Below are positions 1 to 9,347 of a stretch of 64,000 nt of DNA, one piece after another; the first letter of the stretch is position 1; each line of letters begins with the position of its first letter. Made by a program: the position numbers and the translations under genes. Location of the stretch: the NCBI GenBank assembly GCA_029547705.1, contig JAKPOU010000020.1:1-64000 (forward strand), written 5' to 3'. Origin of the DNA: Bacteroidota bacterium (GTDB lineage Bacteria; Bacteroidota; Bacteroidia; Bacteroidales; VadinHA17). The notes beneath the pieces are model-generated. The model ran no database searches. It was not told the origin of the DNA and saw only the letters and a list, made by a program, of their open reading frames with translations.

Positions 1-59
1 TTTTCATTCACATAGTTTTCAAAATATTCGCCAAGTAAAATTGATGTATTCTTTGCCAT
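1..59 (-). CDS. ParD/CopG-like type II antitoxin, N-terminus only (truncated by window edge)
   Basis: Reverse complement of 1-59 reads ATG... = MAKNTSILLGEYFENYVNE, resembling ParD-family antitoxin N-termini (M(A/S)KNTS..LG.HFE.F(I/V)). Confidence 0.6.
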   Translation of the reverse strand, partial: MAKNTSILLGEYFENYVNE

Positions 60-78
60 AGTTGAAATTTTTTTCCAA

Positions 79-99
79 AGATACCAATTCTTGGTATCT
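79..99. promoter_or_regulatory. Perfect inverted repeat AGATACCAA-TTC-TTGGTATCT upstream of the ParD-like start; candidate operator
   Basis: 9-3-9 perfect palindrome seen directly; a further ATACCAA half-site at 154-160. Confidence 0.5.
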
Positions 100-235
100 G
101 GGCAAAATCTGTGAGTAGCTTTTTGAAAAATTACACACAACTTACTTATATGTATACCAAAGGTAAACAATAATTGCTGATTCGGGTGGTTATTGTGTAG
201 CTGAGGTGAATTTTATATTTTGTACGGCCGGGAAG

Positions 236-1390
236 TCAGAGGTCATCAAAGGGCGATCTTATCTTTTGAATGCTGCTGACGGATACATGTGTGTAAATCT
301 CGGTGGTCCTCGAACTCTTGTGACCCAGCAGCTCCTGAATATAACGCAGGTCTGTACCGCTCTCCAGCAAATGAGTGGCATAGCTGTGCCTCAACCAGTG
401 TAAAGTAACAGGCTTGCGTATGCCAGCCTTCCGGACAGATTGCTTCAATACTTTCTGCAGACTGGCTGGGGAATACTGATCCCCGGACTGCCAGCCTTCA
501 AACAGCCAGACAGCCGGCCGGTATGTCCGGTAATATTCACGCAGCATCTCTATGATCTTCTCAGAAACCGGTATGAGCCTGTCCTTGTAACCCTTCGACC
601 GCCTGACCAGAAGAAGTCTGCGCTTGCTGTCAATATCCCCGGGCTTCAGGTTGAGAAGCTCACTCCGCCGGAGGCCACAGGCATAAATAAGACTCAGCAT
701 TGTACGATGCTTTATATTGGAAGAGGCAGTGATGATCTGCTTCACCTCCTCCTTGCTCAGAACACTGGGCAGCCGGTGCTCCGGCCGGGGACGCCTGATC
801 CCCTCTATGTCAATCTCCGAATTGGCAATCACCCTGAAAAAAAGCTTAAGTGAGCTGACCATCTGATTCTGATAGGCAAAACTGTAACCCTTGTCAACCA
901 CATGCCTGTAGATATAATCCACAACATGATCATTGCTTACCTCCCCGACCAGACGGTCACCTGTCTCCTGCAGAAATAACCTGATCATACCGGTATAAGT
1001 TCTGATGGTACTCTCGCTATACCGCCTGTGCCGGAGCCATTTCCCGTATGTTTCCAGGGCAACAGCATGCCCGGGAGACAGCAAATGATCCTGTTTTTCT
1101 GCTTTCCGTACCGTCCGGTAATCAGAAATGGCGGAATAATCAAGACTGGCATGGTTCTTTAAATGATCCCGGAACAGGACAGGATTAAATGATTCTCTTG
1201 CTATATACCAGCTTCTCAGACCATTGCTCCACCACACGCCCTCGATGTTTTTCAGTCTGTTGATTATCTGATAGTCTTTATCAAATCTGATAAGAATGAC
1301 TTCCTGATTCTGATGGACTGCCGGCTTAAATATTATTACCGGCAGTGATGACTGTTCCGTGGAAATTATTCTCCTTATCGTGGTACCCAT
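236..1390 (-). CDS. Tyrosine recombinase/integrase (XerC/D-like, SAM-like N-terminal domain)
   Basis: 384 aa; R (CGLRRSELL), HxxR (HWLRHSYATHLL), GHKSS and EIYTHV catalytic boxes present. Confidence 0.93.
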   Translation of the reverse strand: MGTTIRRIISTEQSSLPVIIFKPAVHQNQEVILIRFDKDYQIINRLKNIEGVWWSNGLRSWYIARESFNPVLFRDHLKNHASLDYSAISDYRTVRKAEKQDHLLSPGHAVALETYGKWLRHRRYSESTIRTYTGMIRLFLQETGDRLVGEVSNDHVVDYIYRHVVDKGYSFAYQNQMVSSLKLFFRVIANSEIDIEGIRRPRPEHRLPSVLSKEEVKQIITASSNIKHRTMLSLIYACGLRRSELLNLKPGDIDSKRRLLLVRRSKGYKDRLIPVSEKIIEMLREYYRTYRPAVWLFEGWQSGDQYSPASLQKVLKQSVRKAGIRKPVTLHWLRHSYATHLLESGTDLRYIQELLGHKSSRTTEIYTHVSVSSIQKIRSPFDDL

Positions 1391-1795
1391 GGCAGCTTGT
1401 TTTATCTCCTGCTTGCGGTAAAAGTAAAGTCAATTCAATGCAGATTCTGACCTCCGGAACTCAGAATACAGTCTGTCTGTTGCTTTAATTAACGACATTG
1501 TTCAGTCTTGACTGAATACTCCGAACCTCCTTCAGGCTATGCATCAGCCCCGTCAGTCACGTCAATGATGTTTTCCGCCCGGGATTCGGAATAATCGGTT
1601 CCGTTTTCCTGACCACAGGGAAATTTCTACACAAGATAAAAAAGATAGCGGAATTATGATCAATTAGAACAGGCAAATTTGAGGAACAATCTATGAATAA
1701 AATTGTTTTACCACCGGAGGAGACTGAATTTAATCCGGAAAGCCGGTACGCTGTTATTTAACAAATTTGATTCATCCGTTTAATAAAAGAAAATT

Positions 1796-2752
1796 ATGCC
1801 AAATCCATATCTGCATCGCAAAGTGGTTGTTGTCGGAGCCGGAAACGTCGGAGCAACATACAGCTATGCACTGGCACAAAGTGGCCTGGCCGATGAAATC
1901 GTTCTTATTGACAATAATAAGGATCTGGTAAAAGGACAGGTCCTCGATCTTATACACGGCCAGCCATTCTTCCCGACAGTAAATATCCGGGAAGGCTCCC
2001 GGAATGACTATGACGACGCGGCAGTGATTGTCGTCACCGCCGGCTCAGCACAAAAGCCGGGGGAAACACGTCTTGACCTGCTGCGAAGGAATGCGGAAAT
2101 AGTCGGCAGTATTGCCGAAGATATTTCAGCACGTAACAAAAACGGGGTAATGCTGATCGTAAGCAATCCGGTGGACGTAATGACCTGGGTGGCCATTAAA
2201 AGATCAGGATGGGAAAGTGGAAGAGTAATCGGCTCGGGAACTGTCCTCGACAGCGCGCGTTTCAGACACCTGTTAAGCAAACACTGTGATGTGAACGTGC
2301 ATAACGTCCATGCTTATATCCTTGGAGAACATGGTGATAATCAGTTTGCCGCATGGTCAATGACCCATATCGGGGGAATAAATATTGATCAGTATTGCCA
2401 TATCTGCAGAAAATGCGATAACTGGATGGCCGAACGGGAAAAGATTGAACAACAGGTTCGTGATTCAGCTTATCATATAATCTCATATAAGGGCTCAACA
2501 CATTTCGCCGTGGGGCTTGCAATGGTAAGAATCACCGGAACAATCCTCAGGGGAGAAAACAGGGTAATGACCGTATCAACCATCCTCGGCGGGGAATTCG
2601 GATTAAACGATGTCTGCCTCAGTGTGCCGTCAATGGTATCAGACAAGGGCGTCAGCAGAATTATCGAGAGCCCGCTTGCAAATGATGAGGCAATCTCCCT
2701 GGCAGGATCCGCTGCAATACTGAAAGAAGCAATAAAATCAATCAATATGTAA
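1796..2752 (+). CDS. ldh: L-lactate dehydrogenase
   Basis: GAGNVGATYSYAL Rossmann motif, KPGETRLDLL loop, GEHGDNQFAAWS catalytic His motif. Confidence 0.88.
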   Translation: MPNPYLHRKVVVVGAGNVGATYSYALAQSGLADEIVLIDNNKDLVKGQVLDLIHGQPFFPTVNIREGSRNDYDDAAVIVVTAGSAQKPGETRLDLLRRNAEIVGSIAEDISARNKNGVMLIVSNPVDVMTWVAIKRSGWESGRVIGSGTVLDSARFRHLLSKHCDVNVHNVHAYILGEHGDNQFAAWSMTHIGGINIDQYCHICRKCDNWMAEREKIEQQVRDSAYHIISYKGSTHFAVGLAMVRITGTILRGENRVMTVSTILGGEFGLNDVCLSVPSMVSDKGVSRIIESPLANDEAISLAGSAAILKEAIKSINM

Positions 2753-2874
2753 AACAAAGATCCCTGGGAAGAAATCAGATCACCGGCCTGTAATTTTGAA
2801 GAGGGGGAATTATTAATTATATTGTATCATTGACGCAGCTTAGGAGAAATCTTTGATGCCACAGGGGTTGAAAA

Positions 2875-4122
2875 ATGAAACAGCCACAATTAAAAATTGA
2901 AAAAACCGGGAATATTACAATCTTCGGCAGAGAGCTGATTGATGAAAATTCTGTCAGACAAATCAAAAATTGTATCAGTTCCGAAAATGACATAGCAGTT
3001 CTGAATGCCGATGCACATTACGGCTACGGACATCCGATAGGTGGTGCTGTTGCCTACCGTGACAAGATTTCCCTCTCAGGAGTGGGCTTCGATATAGCCT
3101 GCGGAAATTACGCAGTCAGAACCGATATCCCTGTAAAATCAGTCAATATAGCAGGGGTAATGGATGAAATAGTCAGAAGGATATCATTCGGAATAGGAAG
3201 GCCTAACAATGAACCGGTCGATCACCCTGTCCTGGAAAAGATAAACAGGGCTGAATTCGTACCACAGCGCAAACTGTCCCGGCTGGCAAGGGAACAACTC
3301 GGCACAGTAGGCAGCGGAAACCACTTCGTTGACCTGTTTGAGGATGACGATGGCTTTCTGTGGACAGGTGTTCATTTCGGGTCAAGGGGATTCGGACACA
3401 GAACAACTATGGGATTCATAGCAATGTCAAGAGGCTATTCCTTTGATGAAAAAGTCAGGGAGGGAAGTATGGACTCCCCTCCGATCCTTTTCGGTCAGGA
3501 TTCGGAAATTGCCCGGGATTATATCGGTGCAATGACCCTTGCCGGAGAATATGCCTACGCCGGCAGGGAGCTGGTGGTTAAAAAAGTACTTGAAATTCTG
3601 GGAAACCCTGACATAACATTTGAAGTACATAATAATCACAATTTCGCCTGGAAGGAAGAACATTTCGGGGAACAGTACTGGGTTGTCAGAAAGGGTTGTA
3701 CACCGGCATTTCCCGGACAGAGGGGATTCATCGGCGCAACAATGTCTGACGATTCGGTAATTATCGAGGGTATTGACGGTGAATTGTCTCGGCAGGCTCT
3801 GTATACAACAGTACACGGCGCAGGAAGAGTAATGTCAAGAACGAAATCAGCCGGAAAACGAAAATGGGTAAAAGACAAGGAGGGAACAAGAAGACTCAGC
3901 GTAATTTCAAAAGGCCTGGTGGATTTTGATGAAGTGAAGGCAAAAATGAAACGGCGAAAAATTGAACTTAGGGGTGCAGACGCGGATGAAGCACCTGATT
4001 GCTACAAAAAACTGGATGAAGTGCTGAAATCTCAGGGAGATACAATAAAAATTCTCTTCAGGCTTCACCCGGTCGGAGTAGCAATGGCAGGACCGGAAAT
4101 ATATGACCCCTATAAGGATTAA
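2875..4122 (+). CDS. rtcB: RtcB family RNA ligase
   Basis: GSGNHFVDL, VHFGSRGFGH and VHGAGRVMSRTKS motifs typical of RtcB; 415 aa. Confidence 0.9.
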   Translation: MKQPQLKIEKTGNITIFGRELIDENSVRQIKNCISSENDIAVLNADAHYGYGHPIGGAVAYRDKISLSGVGFDIACGNYAVRTDIPVKSVNIAGVMDEIVRRISFGIGRPNNEPVDHPVLEKINRAEFVPQRKLSRLAREQLGTVGSGNHFVDLFEDDDGFLWTGVHFGSRGFGHRTTMGFIAMSRGYSFDEKVREGSMDSPPILFGQDSEIARDYIGAMTLAGEYAYAGRELVVKKVLEILGNPDITFEVHNNHNFAWKEEHFGEQYWVVRKGCTPAFPGQRGFIGATMSDDSVIIEGIDGELSRQALYTTVHGAGRVMSRTKSAGKRKWVKDKEGTRRLSVISKGLVDFDEVKAKMKRRKIELRGADADEAPDCYKKLDEVLKSQGDTIKILFRLHPVGVAMAGPEIYDPYKD

Positions 4123-4333
4123 ACCGGATAATGAACCAGATTTAAATGAATTAAAAAACTTTATTTACCAGTGTTTTTCAAATAAAATTTCTATAAAAAT
4201 TTTCCTTTATACCCTTACTGTCAATTCAAAGAAAATGATATAATTTTGCAACGATTTTTTCCGGATCAATGGAAAATGACCCGGATAAATCAGAAAGTTT
4301 CAGATAAGTTCAGAATTAAAAACAATTGAAAAG

Positions 4334-4930
4334 ATGAAAAACAAAATGTTGATGGGATTTGCAGTCATAGTAATGATTGGAATTCTTGCAGGTTGCGGAA
4401 AAGTTCCGCAGGCCCAGATAGATGCAACAAATGCAGCTATTGAAGCAGCCAGGACGGTCCAGGCTGACATATATCTCCCTGATGAGTTTGCAGCAATCCA
4501 GGATTCAATGAATGCCATTCTGGTAAATATTGAACTCCAGAAATCCAAACTCTTCAAAAATTTCGGTGACGAAAAGGACAGACTTGATCAGGTAACAAAT
4601 ATGGCTAACCAGACAGCTGCCAGAGTAGATGCTAAAAAGGAGGAAGTAAAACAGGAAGTCCAGAACCTCCTGAATGATACCAGGAACGTGGTTGCGGAAA
4701 ACTCAAGGCTCGTAACCAGGCTTCCGAGAGGTAAAGAAGGTGCACAGGTCATTGAACAGATCAAAGCCGACCTTTCCGGTGTTGAAAACTCAGTCTCAGA
4801 AGCCCAGAATCTCTTCGACAAAGGTGCATTCATGGATGCGCTTAACAGAGTAAAAGCAGCCAGGGCAAAAGCTGACGGACTTAACAGTGAAATGAAGGAA
4901 GTCCTGACAAAAGCAAGAATCAGATTCTGA
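4334..4930 (+). CDS. DUF4398-like helical lipoprotein
   Basis: Lipobox ILAGCG; AxxYxPxExxxA-type motif (QADIYLPDEFAAIQ); predicted coiled-coil remainder. Confidence 0.7.
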   Translation: MKNKMLMGFAVIVMIGILAGCGKVPQAQIDATNAAIEAARTVQADIYLPDEFAAIQDSMNAILVNIELQKSKLFKNFGDEKDRLDQVTNMANQTAARVDAKKEEVKQEVQNLLNDTRNVVAENSRLVTRLPRGKEGAQVIEQIKADLSGVENSVSEAQNLFDKGAFMDALNRVKAARAKADGLNSEMKEVLTKARIRF

Positions 4931-4984
4931 CTCTGCTGAGAAAATCACTCTGACGCGGAAAAATTATTAAACGTATGGCGGAAG

Positions 4985-5085
4985 ATCCGGATGAGCCGTC
5001 CCGGTACTCCCAGAAATTACTGATACATAATTCCTGTTTCAGAGTTTGTCACTGTCCACTGGGAACAGGCGGCTCTTATCCGGAT
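4985..5085. other. Long imperfect inverted repeat in the intergenic region upstream of the L,D-transpeptidase genes
   Basis: ATCCGGATGAGCCG (4985-4998) versus CGGCTC(TT)ATCCGGAT (5070-5085): 14 bp stem with a 2-nt bulge, plus inner TCCC/GGGA. Confidence 0.5.
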
Positions 5086-5141
5086 TCTGATACCTGAACT
5101 GTATTGTGTCCGCGAACTTCTTTCCGACTGAATATCCCGGT

Positions 5142-6254
5142 ATGAGAAAAAGAAAACGGAATCTGCTGATCTTTTTGTTAACAATGACAGCACTGCTGTC
5201 TGCCGGATTCCTTTTCATTTTTTTTCTCCCGAAACCCCCGGCAGGCGAAATGATATTCGCAGTGGAATCCTTGTCTGTGGCAAAAAGAAATCAGGCAGAC
5301 CGCTATACCCCGGAGTTTTACAATCAGGCATCTGTGTCCTGCGACTCCGGAATGGCAATCTGGAGAAGAGAAAACAGAAAATTCATCCTCTTCCGCAAAT
5401 TCGACCTGGTAAGAGAATATGCACTATTATCGGCAGGAATGTCAGATTCGGCAAATATAAGGACTGCCCTGCTCAAAGCTGAAATGAAGGAGGGCCAGGC
5501 CCGGATCATTGATACCCTGAATAAAATTGTGAAAGAGATTAATGATCATTACAGCAGCTTCCCCTATTCTTTCGAAATCAGGGAACGGATAACACGGGGG
5601 AAAATGCTCCTGATAGATGCCGAAACAGCTTTTACTGAAGGAAACTATATTGATGCAGATTCCTATATTACGGATTCTGAAAACCTTCTTGTGTCCTCAC
5701 GGGAGTTTGCAGATCTCAATTTAAGAGAGTATTTTCAATCCTTCCCTCAATGGGAAAAATGGATAGCCCTAACATTATCTGAATCGGAAAAGACCGGAGG
5801 TTATGCAATAATTGTCGATAAGTTCGCAAGGAAGCTGATTCTGTACCATGGAGGAAAAAAAATAAGGGAATATTCGGCAGAACTGGGTAGAAACTGGATA
5901 GGCAGTAAAAGAATTATGGGAGATATGGCAACTCCTGAAGGTATGTACCAAATAATTAAAAAACTGGAAGGATCCGGAACAAAATACCACAGGGCACTCC
6001 TGCTTAACTATCCGAACAGTGAGGATATGGCAAGGTTTAAACGGGATATCAGAAATGGCGCCCTGCCTCCCACAGCTGATATAGGCGGAATGATCGAGAT
6101 CCATGGCGGAGGTGGAAGGGGAGCCGACTGGACCGAAGGATGCATTGCACTTGCCAATAATGATATTGACGCGCTTTTTCCATATGTAAGGGTCGGAACA
6201 CGGGTAACAATCGTGGGATCACTATATGATCAGAAAAAGATTTTTGAAAATTGA
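5142..6254 (+). CDS. L,D-transpeptidase (YkuD) with N-terminal TM and helical region
   Basis: IEIHGGGGRGADWTEGCIAL catalytic region. ORF opens with GTG at 5106; ATG at 5142 (MRKRKRNLLIFLL) preferred. Confidence 0.85.
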   Translation: MRKRKRNLLIFLLTMTALLSAGFLFIFFLPKPPAGEMIFAVESLSVAKRNQADRYTPEFYNQASVSCDSGMAIWRRENRKFILFRKFDLVREYALLSAGMSDSANIRTALLKAEMKEGQARIIDTLNKIVKEINDHYSSFPYSFEIRERITRGKMLLIDAETAFTEGNYIDADSYITDSENLLVSSREFADLNLREYFQSFPQWEKWIALTLSESEKTGGYAIIVDKFARKLILYHGGKKIREYSAELGRNWIGSKRIMGDMATPEGMYQIIKKLEGSGTKYHRALLLNYPNSEDMARFKRDIRNGALPPTADIGGMIEIHGGGGRGADWTEGCIALANNDIDALFPYVRVGTRVTIVGSLYDQKKIFEN

Positions 6255-7065
6255 ATCTCAAAGCATGACAGATCCGAAGAAAATCCGGTTCCTTGAAGCA
6301 GACAGAATCCGGAAGACTGCTCTGAACATATTAAGCAAACTGAAATCACTGGTCATTCAATTTTTTGAAAAAATCAGGGAGAATGAAAAACTTGGCGCCG
6401 TTCTCCTGAAAATATACATGTCTGCAATATTTTCAGCAGCCATTGCCTTCCTGATCATATTCCTTCTGTGGATAGTCCCCCTGGCACAGGAACTCTGCTG
6501 CGGAAGGGTGGCATCCCCTCCTGCCGCATCAGAAGTAAAAGAAGATCCTTCGTATCAGAAGACTATTGCCCGCATCAGAACAGATACCGAAAGACTTGAA
6601 AGAAGATATAATTCCTATACCACAGGACAGTCATACCTTGTAATCAACACTACTGACAATATTTTCCATTTGTACCGGAATAAAAAAGAGATAAGAACAG
6701 GCCCCTGCAGCTCGGGAAGCTATAAGATGCTTCAGACACACGAAGGCAGAAGCTGGATATTCAAAACGCCCAAAGGCCGGTTCCGGATCCGTGCAAAAAC
6801 CGTTAATCCTGTATGGACCAGGCCCGACTGGGCTTTCGTGGAGGAAGGACTGCCAATACCGGCTCACAACCATCCTTCCAGATATGAACACGGGGTACTT
6901 GGAAAATATTCCCTGAGCCTCGGCGACGGATACCTGATTCACGGAACAATTTATAAAAGGCTGATAGGTATGCCGGTAACTCATGGATGTGTCAGACTGG
7001 GTGATGAAGATCTGGAAGTAATCTTCAGAACACTGAATATAGGATCAAAAGTATATATCTTCTGA
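6226..7065 (+). CDS. L,D-transpeptidase (YkuD family)
   Basis: YLIHGTIYKRLIGMPVTHGCVRL canonical HG...SHGC-type motif; alternative start at 6265. Confidence 0.88.
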   Translation: MIRKRFLKIESQSMTDPKKIRFLEADRIRKTALNILSKLKSLVIQFFEKIRENEKLGAVLLKIYMSAIFSAAIAFLIIFLLWIVPLAQELCCGRVASPPAASEVKEDPSYQKTIARIRTDTERLERRYNSYTTGQSYLVINTTDNIFHLYRNKKEIRTGPCSSGSYKMLQTHEGRSWIFKTPKGRFRIRAKTVNPVWTRPDWAFVEEGLPIPAHNHPSRYEHGVLGKYSLSLGDGYLIHGTIYKRLIGMPVTHGCVRLGDEDLEVIFRTLNIGSKVYIF

Positions 7066-7075
7066 ATCTCAGTGT

Positions 7076-7870
7076 ATGAAACAAGAATTACAATCCCCTC
7101 CGGCCGGGAAAAAGCTTCATATCTTCATACTGACAGTTGCAGTCATTTTCATGATCATACACCTTGTTCTTTCAATGTCAGCGCCGGAGAAAAAACTTAA
7201 TGAGCTGAGAACAGCATACGGTCCGGATAAAAACATAAAAAACCCTCCTGACGAAAGAATTCTTGCTGATCCAACATACCTTGCCCTAATGAAGGAAAAG
7301 GCATACTACCAGTCAAGAGTCACAATGGCTGCCAGCGATTCAATCTACATGACGGTAAACCTTGCCGACAGTACTGTAAATCTGGAAATAGGCGGTGTTG
7401 TTGTCCATACGGCCAGAATTCTCAGGAAAAGGATAAGCAGTATCCTCCAAAGAGATGAGTATGCAATCCTGAACATGCTTTCCAGCCCTTTCACCATTGC
7501 TTCGGATGTCTCCACAATCAGAAAGGAACCCCTGATGATAAAAATGGCTCCAAGGGATACATCTGAATATCAGCCCGACATGATTCCGGACACCACAGAT
7601 TTTGAGCCGGTGAATTTCATTCTTCTGATGGAAAACGGTTTAAAGCTTCACGTGTACCAGGATGAGAAATTAAAAAAAGGGGATAATTTCCACCGCTTTC
7701 TTTTCGACCTCAGAGACAGACTCGAAACAACTGCAGCTTCATTGTCCCGGACAATCACATTCAGGGTTCCCGAATACTATCCCGCCATAAGAATCAGACT
7801 GGCAAGAGGAGATGTGAAAAGAATTTACAGGGCGCTTCCCTATCGTGGACAGATAGGAATATACAGGTAA
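7076..7870 (+). CDS. Hypothetical membrane-anchored protein, possibly a degenerate YkuD-like paralog
   Basis: Single N-terminal TM; YMTVNLADSTVNLEIGGVVVHTARIL resembles the YkuD beta-strand start of the preceding gene; no HG...GC motif. Confidence 0.6.
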   Translation: MKQELQSPPAGKKLHIFILTVAVIFMIIHLVLSMSAPEKKLNELRTAYGPDKNIKNPPDERILADPTYLALMKEKAYYQSRVTMAASDSIYMTVNLADSTVNLEIGGVVVHTARILRKRISSILQRDEYAILNMLSSPFTIASDVSTIRKEPLMIKMAPRDTSEYQPDMIPDTTDFEPVNFILLMENGLKLHVYQDEKLKKGDNFHRFLFDLRDRLETTAASLSRTITFRVPEYYPAIRIRLARGDVKRIYRALPYRGQIGIYR

Positions 7871-7880
7871 GAATTGTTTC
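7830..7880. repeat. Copy 1 of a 51-bp imperfect direct repeat, overlapping the 3' end of the upstream CDS
   Basis: 43/51 identical to 7889-7939 by manual alignment. Confidence 0.85.
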
Positions 7881-7888
7881 TTTTGGCT

Positions 7889-7939
7889 GGGCACTTTCCT
7901 GTATTGGACAGGCAGGAATATACAGGTAAAAATTGTTTC
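7889..7939. repeat. Copy 2 of the 51-bp imperfect direct repeat (intergenic)
   Basis: 43/51 identical to 7830-7880; includes the CAGGTAA stop region of copy 1. Confidence 0.85.
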
Positions 7940-8008
7940 CGGTTGTGATACCTGTGTATCGAAAAAAAATGTAGGTTTGGCTCATACTCTTTGAAAATTC
8001 ATACTTAC

Positions 8009-9286
8009 ATGGCACGATTTACCGGGATCATCGGGATAATAGTGATTCTCGGCCTTGCATTTTTATGGTCGAATAACAGAAAGGCGATTAATTACAGACT
8101 TGTGTTTACCGGTCTGGGACTTCAGATTGCACTTGCCATATTCATTCTCAAAGTCCCCATAGGTCAGGAAATATTTCACTGGCTCGGGAAAGCCATAAAT
8201 AAACTGCTTGACTTCTCCCAGGAAGGCGGATCATTCGTATTCGGCGATCTGACAAAGGTTCAGGAAATTCTTCCTCCGACAATTGTCTCGGGAGGTGTTT
8301 TCCTTTTTATCCTTATCCCCACAATAATATTTGTCTGCGTCCTTGTTGCAATGGCCTATCATATAGGATTGATGCAGAGAGTTGTCGCCCTTATCGCCAG
8401 GTTTGTACACTGGGTGATGCAGGTCAGCGGAAGTGAGGCTCTTTCAAATGTCGCAAGTGCATTTGTCGGCCAGGTGGAAGCCCAGATAATGATAAGGCCT
8501 TATCTGTCCGGAATGACCATGTCGGAACTGCTGGCGTCAATGACCGGCAGCATGGCATGCATAGCCGGCGGAGTAATGGCTGTATATATATCCATGGGGG
8601 TTCCTGCATCATACCTTCTGGCAGCAAGCCTTATGGCCGCTCCGGGAGCACTGGTGATATCAAAAATCGTTTATCCCGAGACGAAGGTATCCGAAACAAA
8701 GGGTAAGGTAACAGTAGAAGTGAAAAAGGAACATGCAAACATAATGGATGCAATCTCACACGGAGCATCTGACGGCTGGAAAATTTCCACAAATGTCATT
8801 GCAATGCTGATCGGCGTGATAGCTCTTGTGGCACTCGCTGATGCCATCCTGGGCTATCTCGGACAGCTCCTTTCACTTCTGGGCGCCTCACTTGATTTTA
8901 TCGGACTGGATATTGAAAATTTAAGACTTAAGGATGTATTCGGACTCGTCTTTTCCCTTTTTGCTATTATAATGGGTGTGCCTGTAGCGGAATCATTTGA
9001 GGTGGGATCCCTCATGGGCACGAAAATGGTTATTAACGAATTCGTCGCATATACCGGTCTGGCTCCTATGATCGCGGCAAACAGCTTAAGTCCCAAGGCA
9101 ATAGTTATTGCAAGCTTTGCACTTTGCGGTTTTGCAAACTTCAGTTCAATAGCCATACAGATCGGAGGAATCGGTGCAATGGCACCAACCCGGAAAGCCG
9201 ATCTGGCCAGACTGGGATTCAAGGCAATGCTCTGCGGAACAATGGCATCATATATCTCCGCTTCACTGGCAGGAATATTGCTGTAA
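8009..9286 (+). CDS. Concentrative nucleoside transporter (CNT/NupC family)
   Basis: Multi-TM protein with GSEALSNVASAFVGQVEAQIMIRPYL and GFANFSSIAIQIGGIGAMAP motifs. ORF track starts with TTG at 7991; ATG at 8009 preferred. Confidence 0.92.
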   Translation: MARFTGIIGIIVILGLAFLWSNNRKAINYRLVFTGLGLQIALAIFILKVPIGQEIFHWLGKAINKLLDFSQEGGSFVFGDLTKVQEILPPTIVSGGVFLFILIPTIIFVCVLVAMAYHIGLMQRVVALIARFVHWVMQVSGSEALSNVASAFVGQVEAQIMIRPYLSGMTMSELLASMTGSMACIAGGVMAVYISMGVPASYLLAASLMAAPGALVISKIVYPETKVSETKGKVTVEVKKEHANIMDAISHGASDGWKISTNVIAMLIGVIALVALADAILGYLGQLLSLLGASLDFIGLDIENLRLKDVFGLVFSLFAIIMGVPVAESFEVGSLMGTKMVINEFVAYTGLAPMIAANSLSPKAIVIASFALCGFANFSSIAIQIGGIGAMAPTRKADLARLGFKAMLCGTMASYISASLAGILL

Positions 9287-9347
9287 CAGGGAAAAGGAAC
9301 CGCCGCTGAAGGCGCTTGTCCGGAATCCTTAAAATAAAACCGGAAAG

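Noticed and set aside
236-1390. Integron integrase with the ParD-like gene as first cassette
   Set aside because: The recombinase shows no IntI-specific insertion before the HxxR box, and no attC-like array is visible; treated as a XerC/D-like solitary recombinase.
1693-1761. Short ORF MNKIVLPPEETEFNPESRYAVI upstream of ldh
   Set aside because: Only 22 codons with no recognisable similarity or clear ribosome-binding signal; insufficient support.
4241-4248. TAATTTTG matching the Bacteroidota -7 box (TAnnTTTG) upstream of the lipoprotein gene
   Set aside because: No convincing -33 TTTG at proper spacing; such matches are frequent in AT-rich intergenic DNA.
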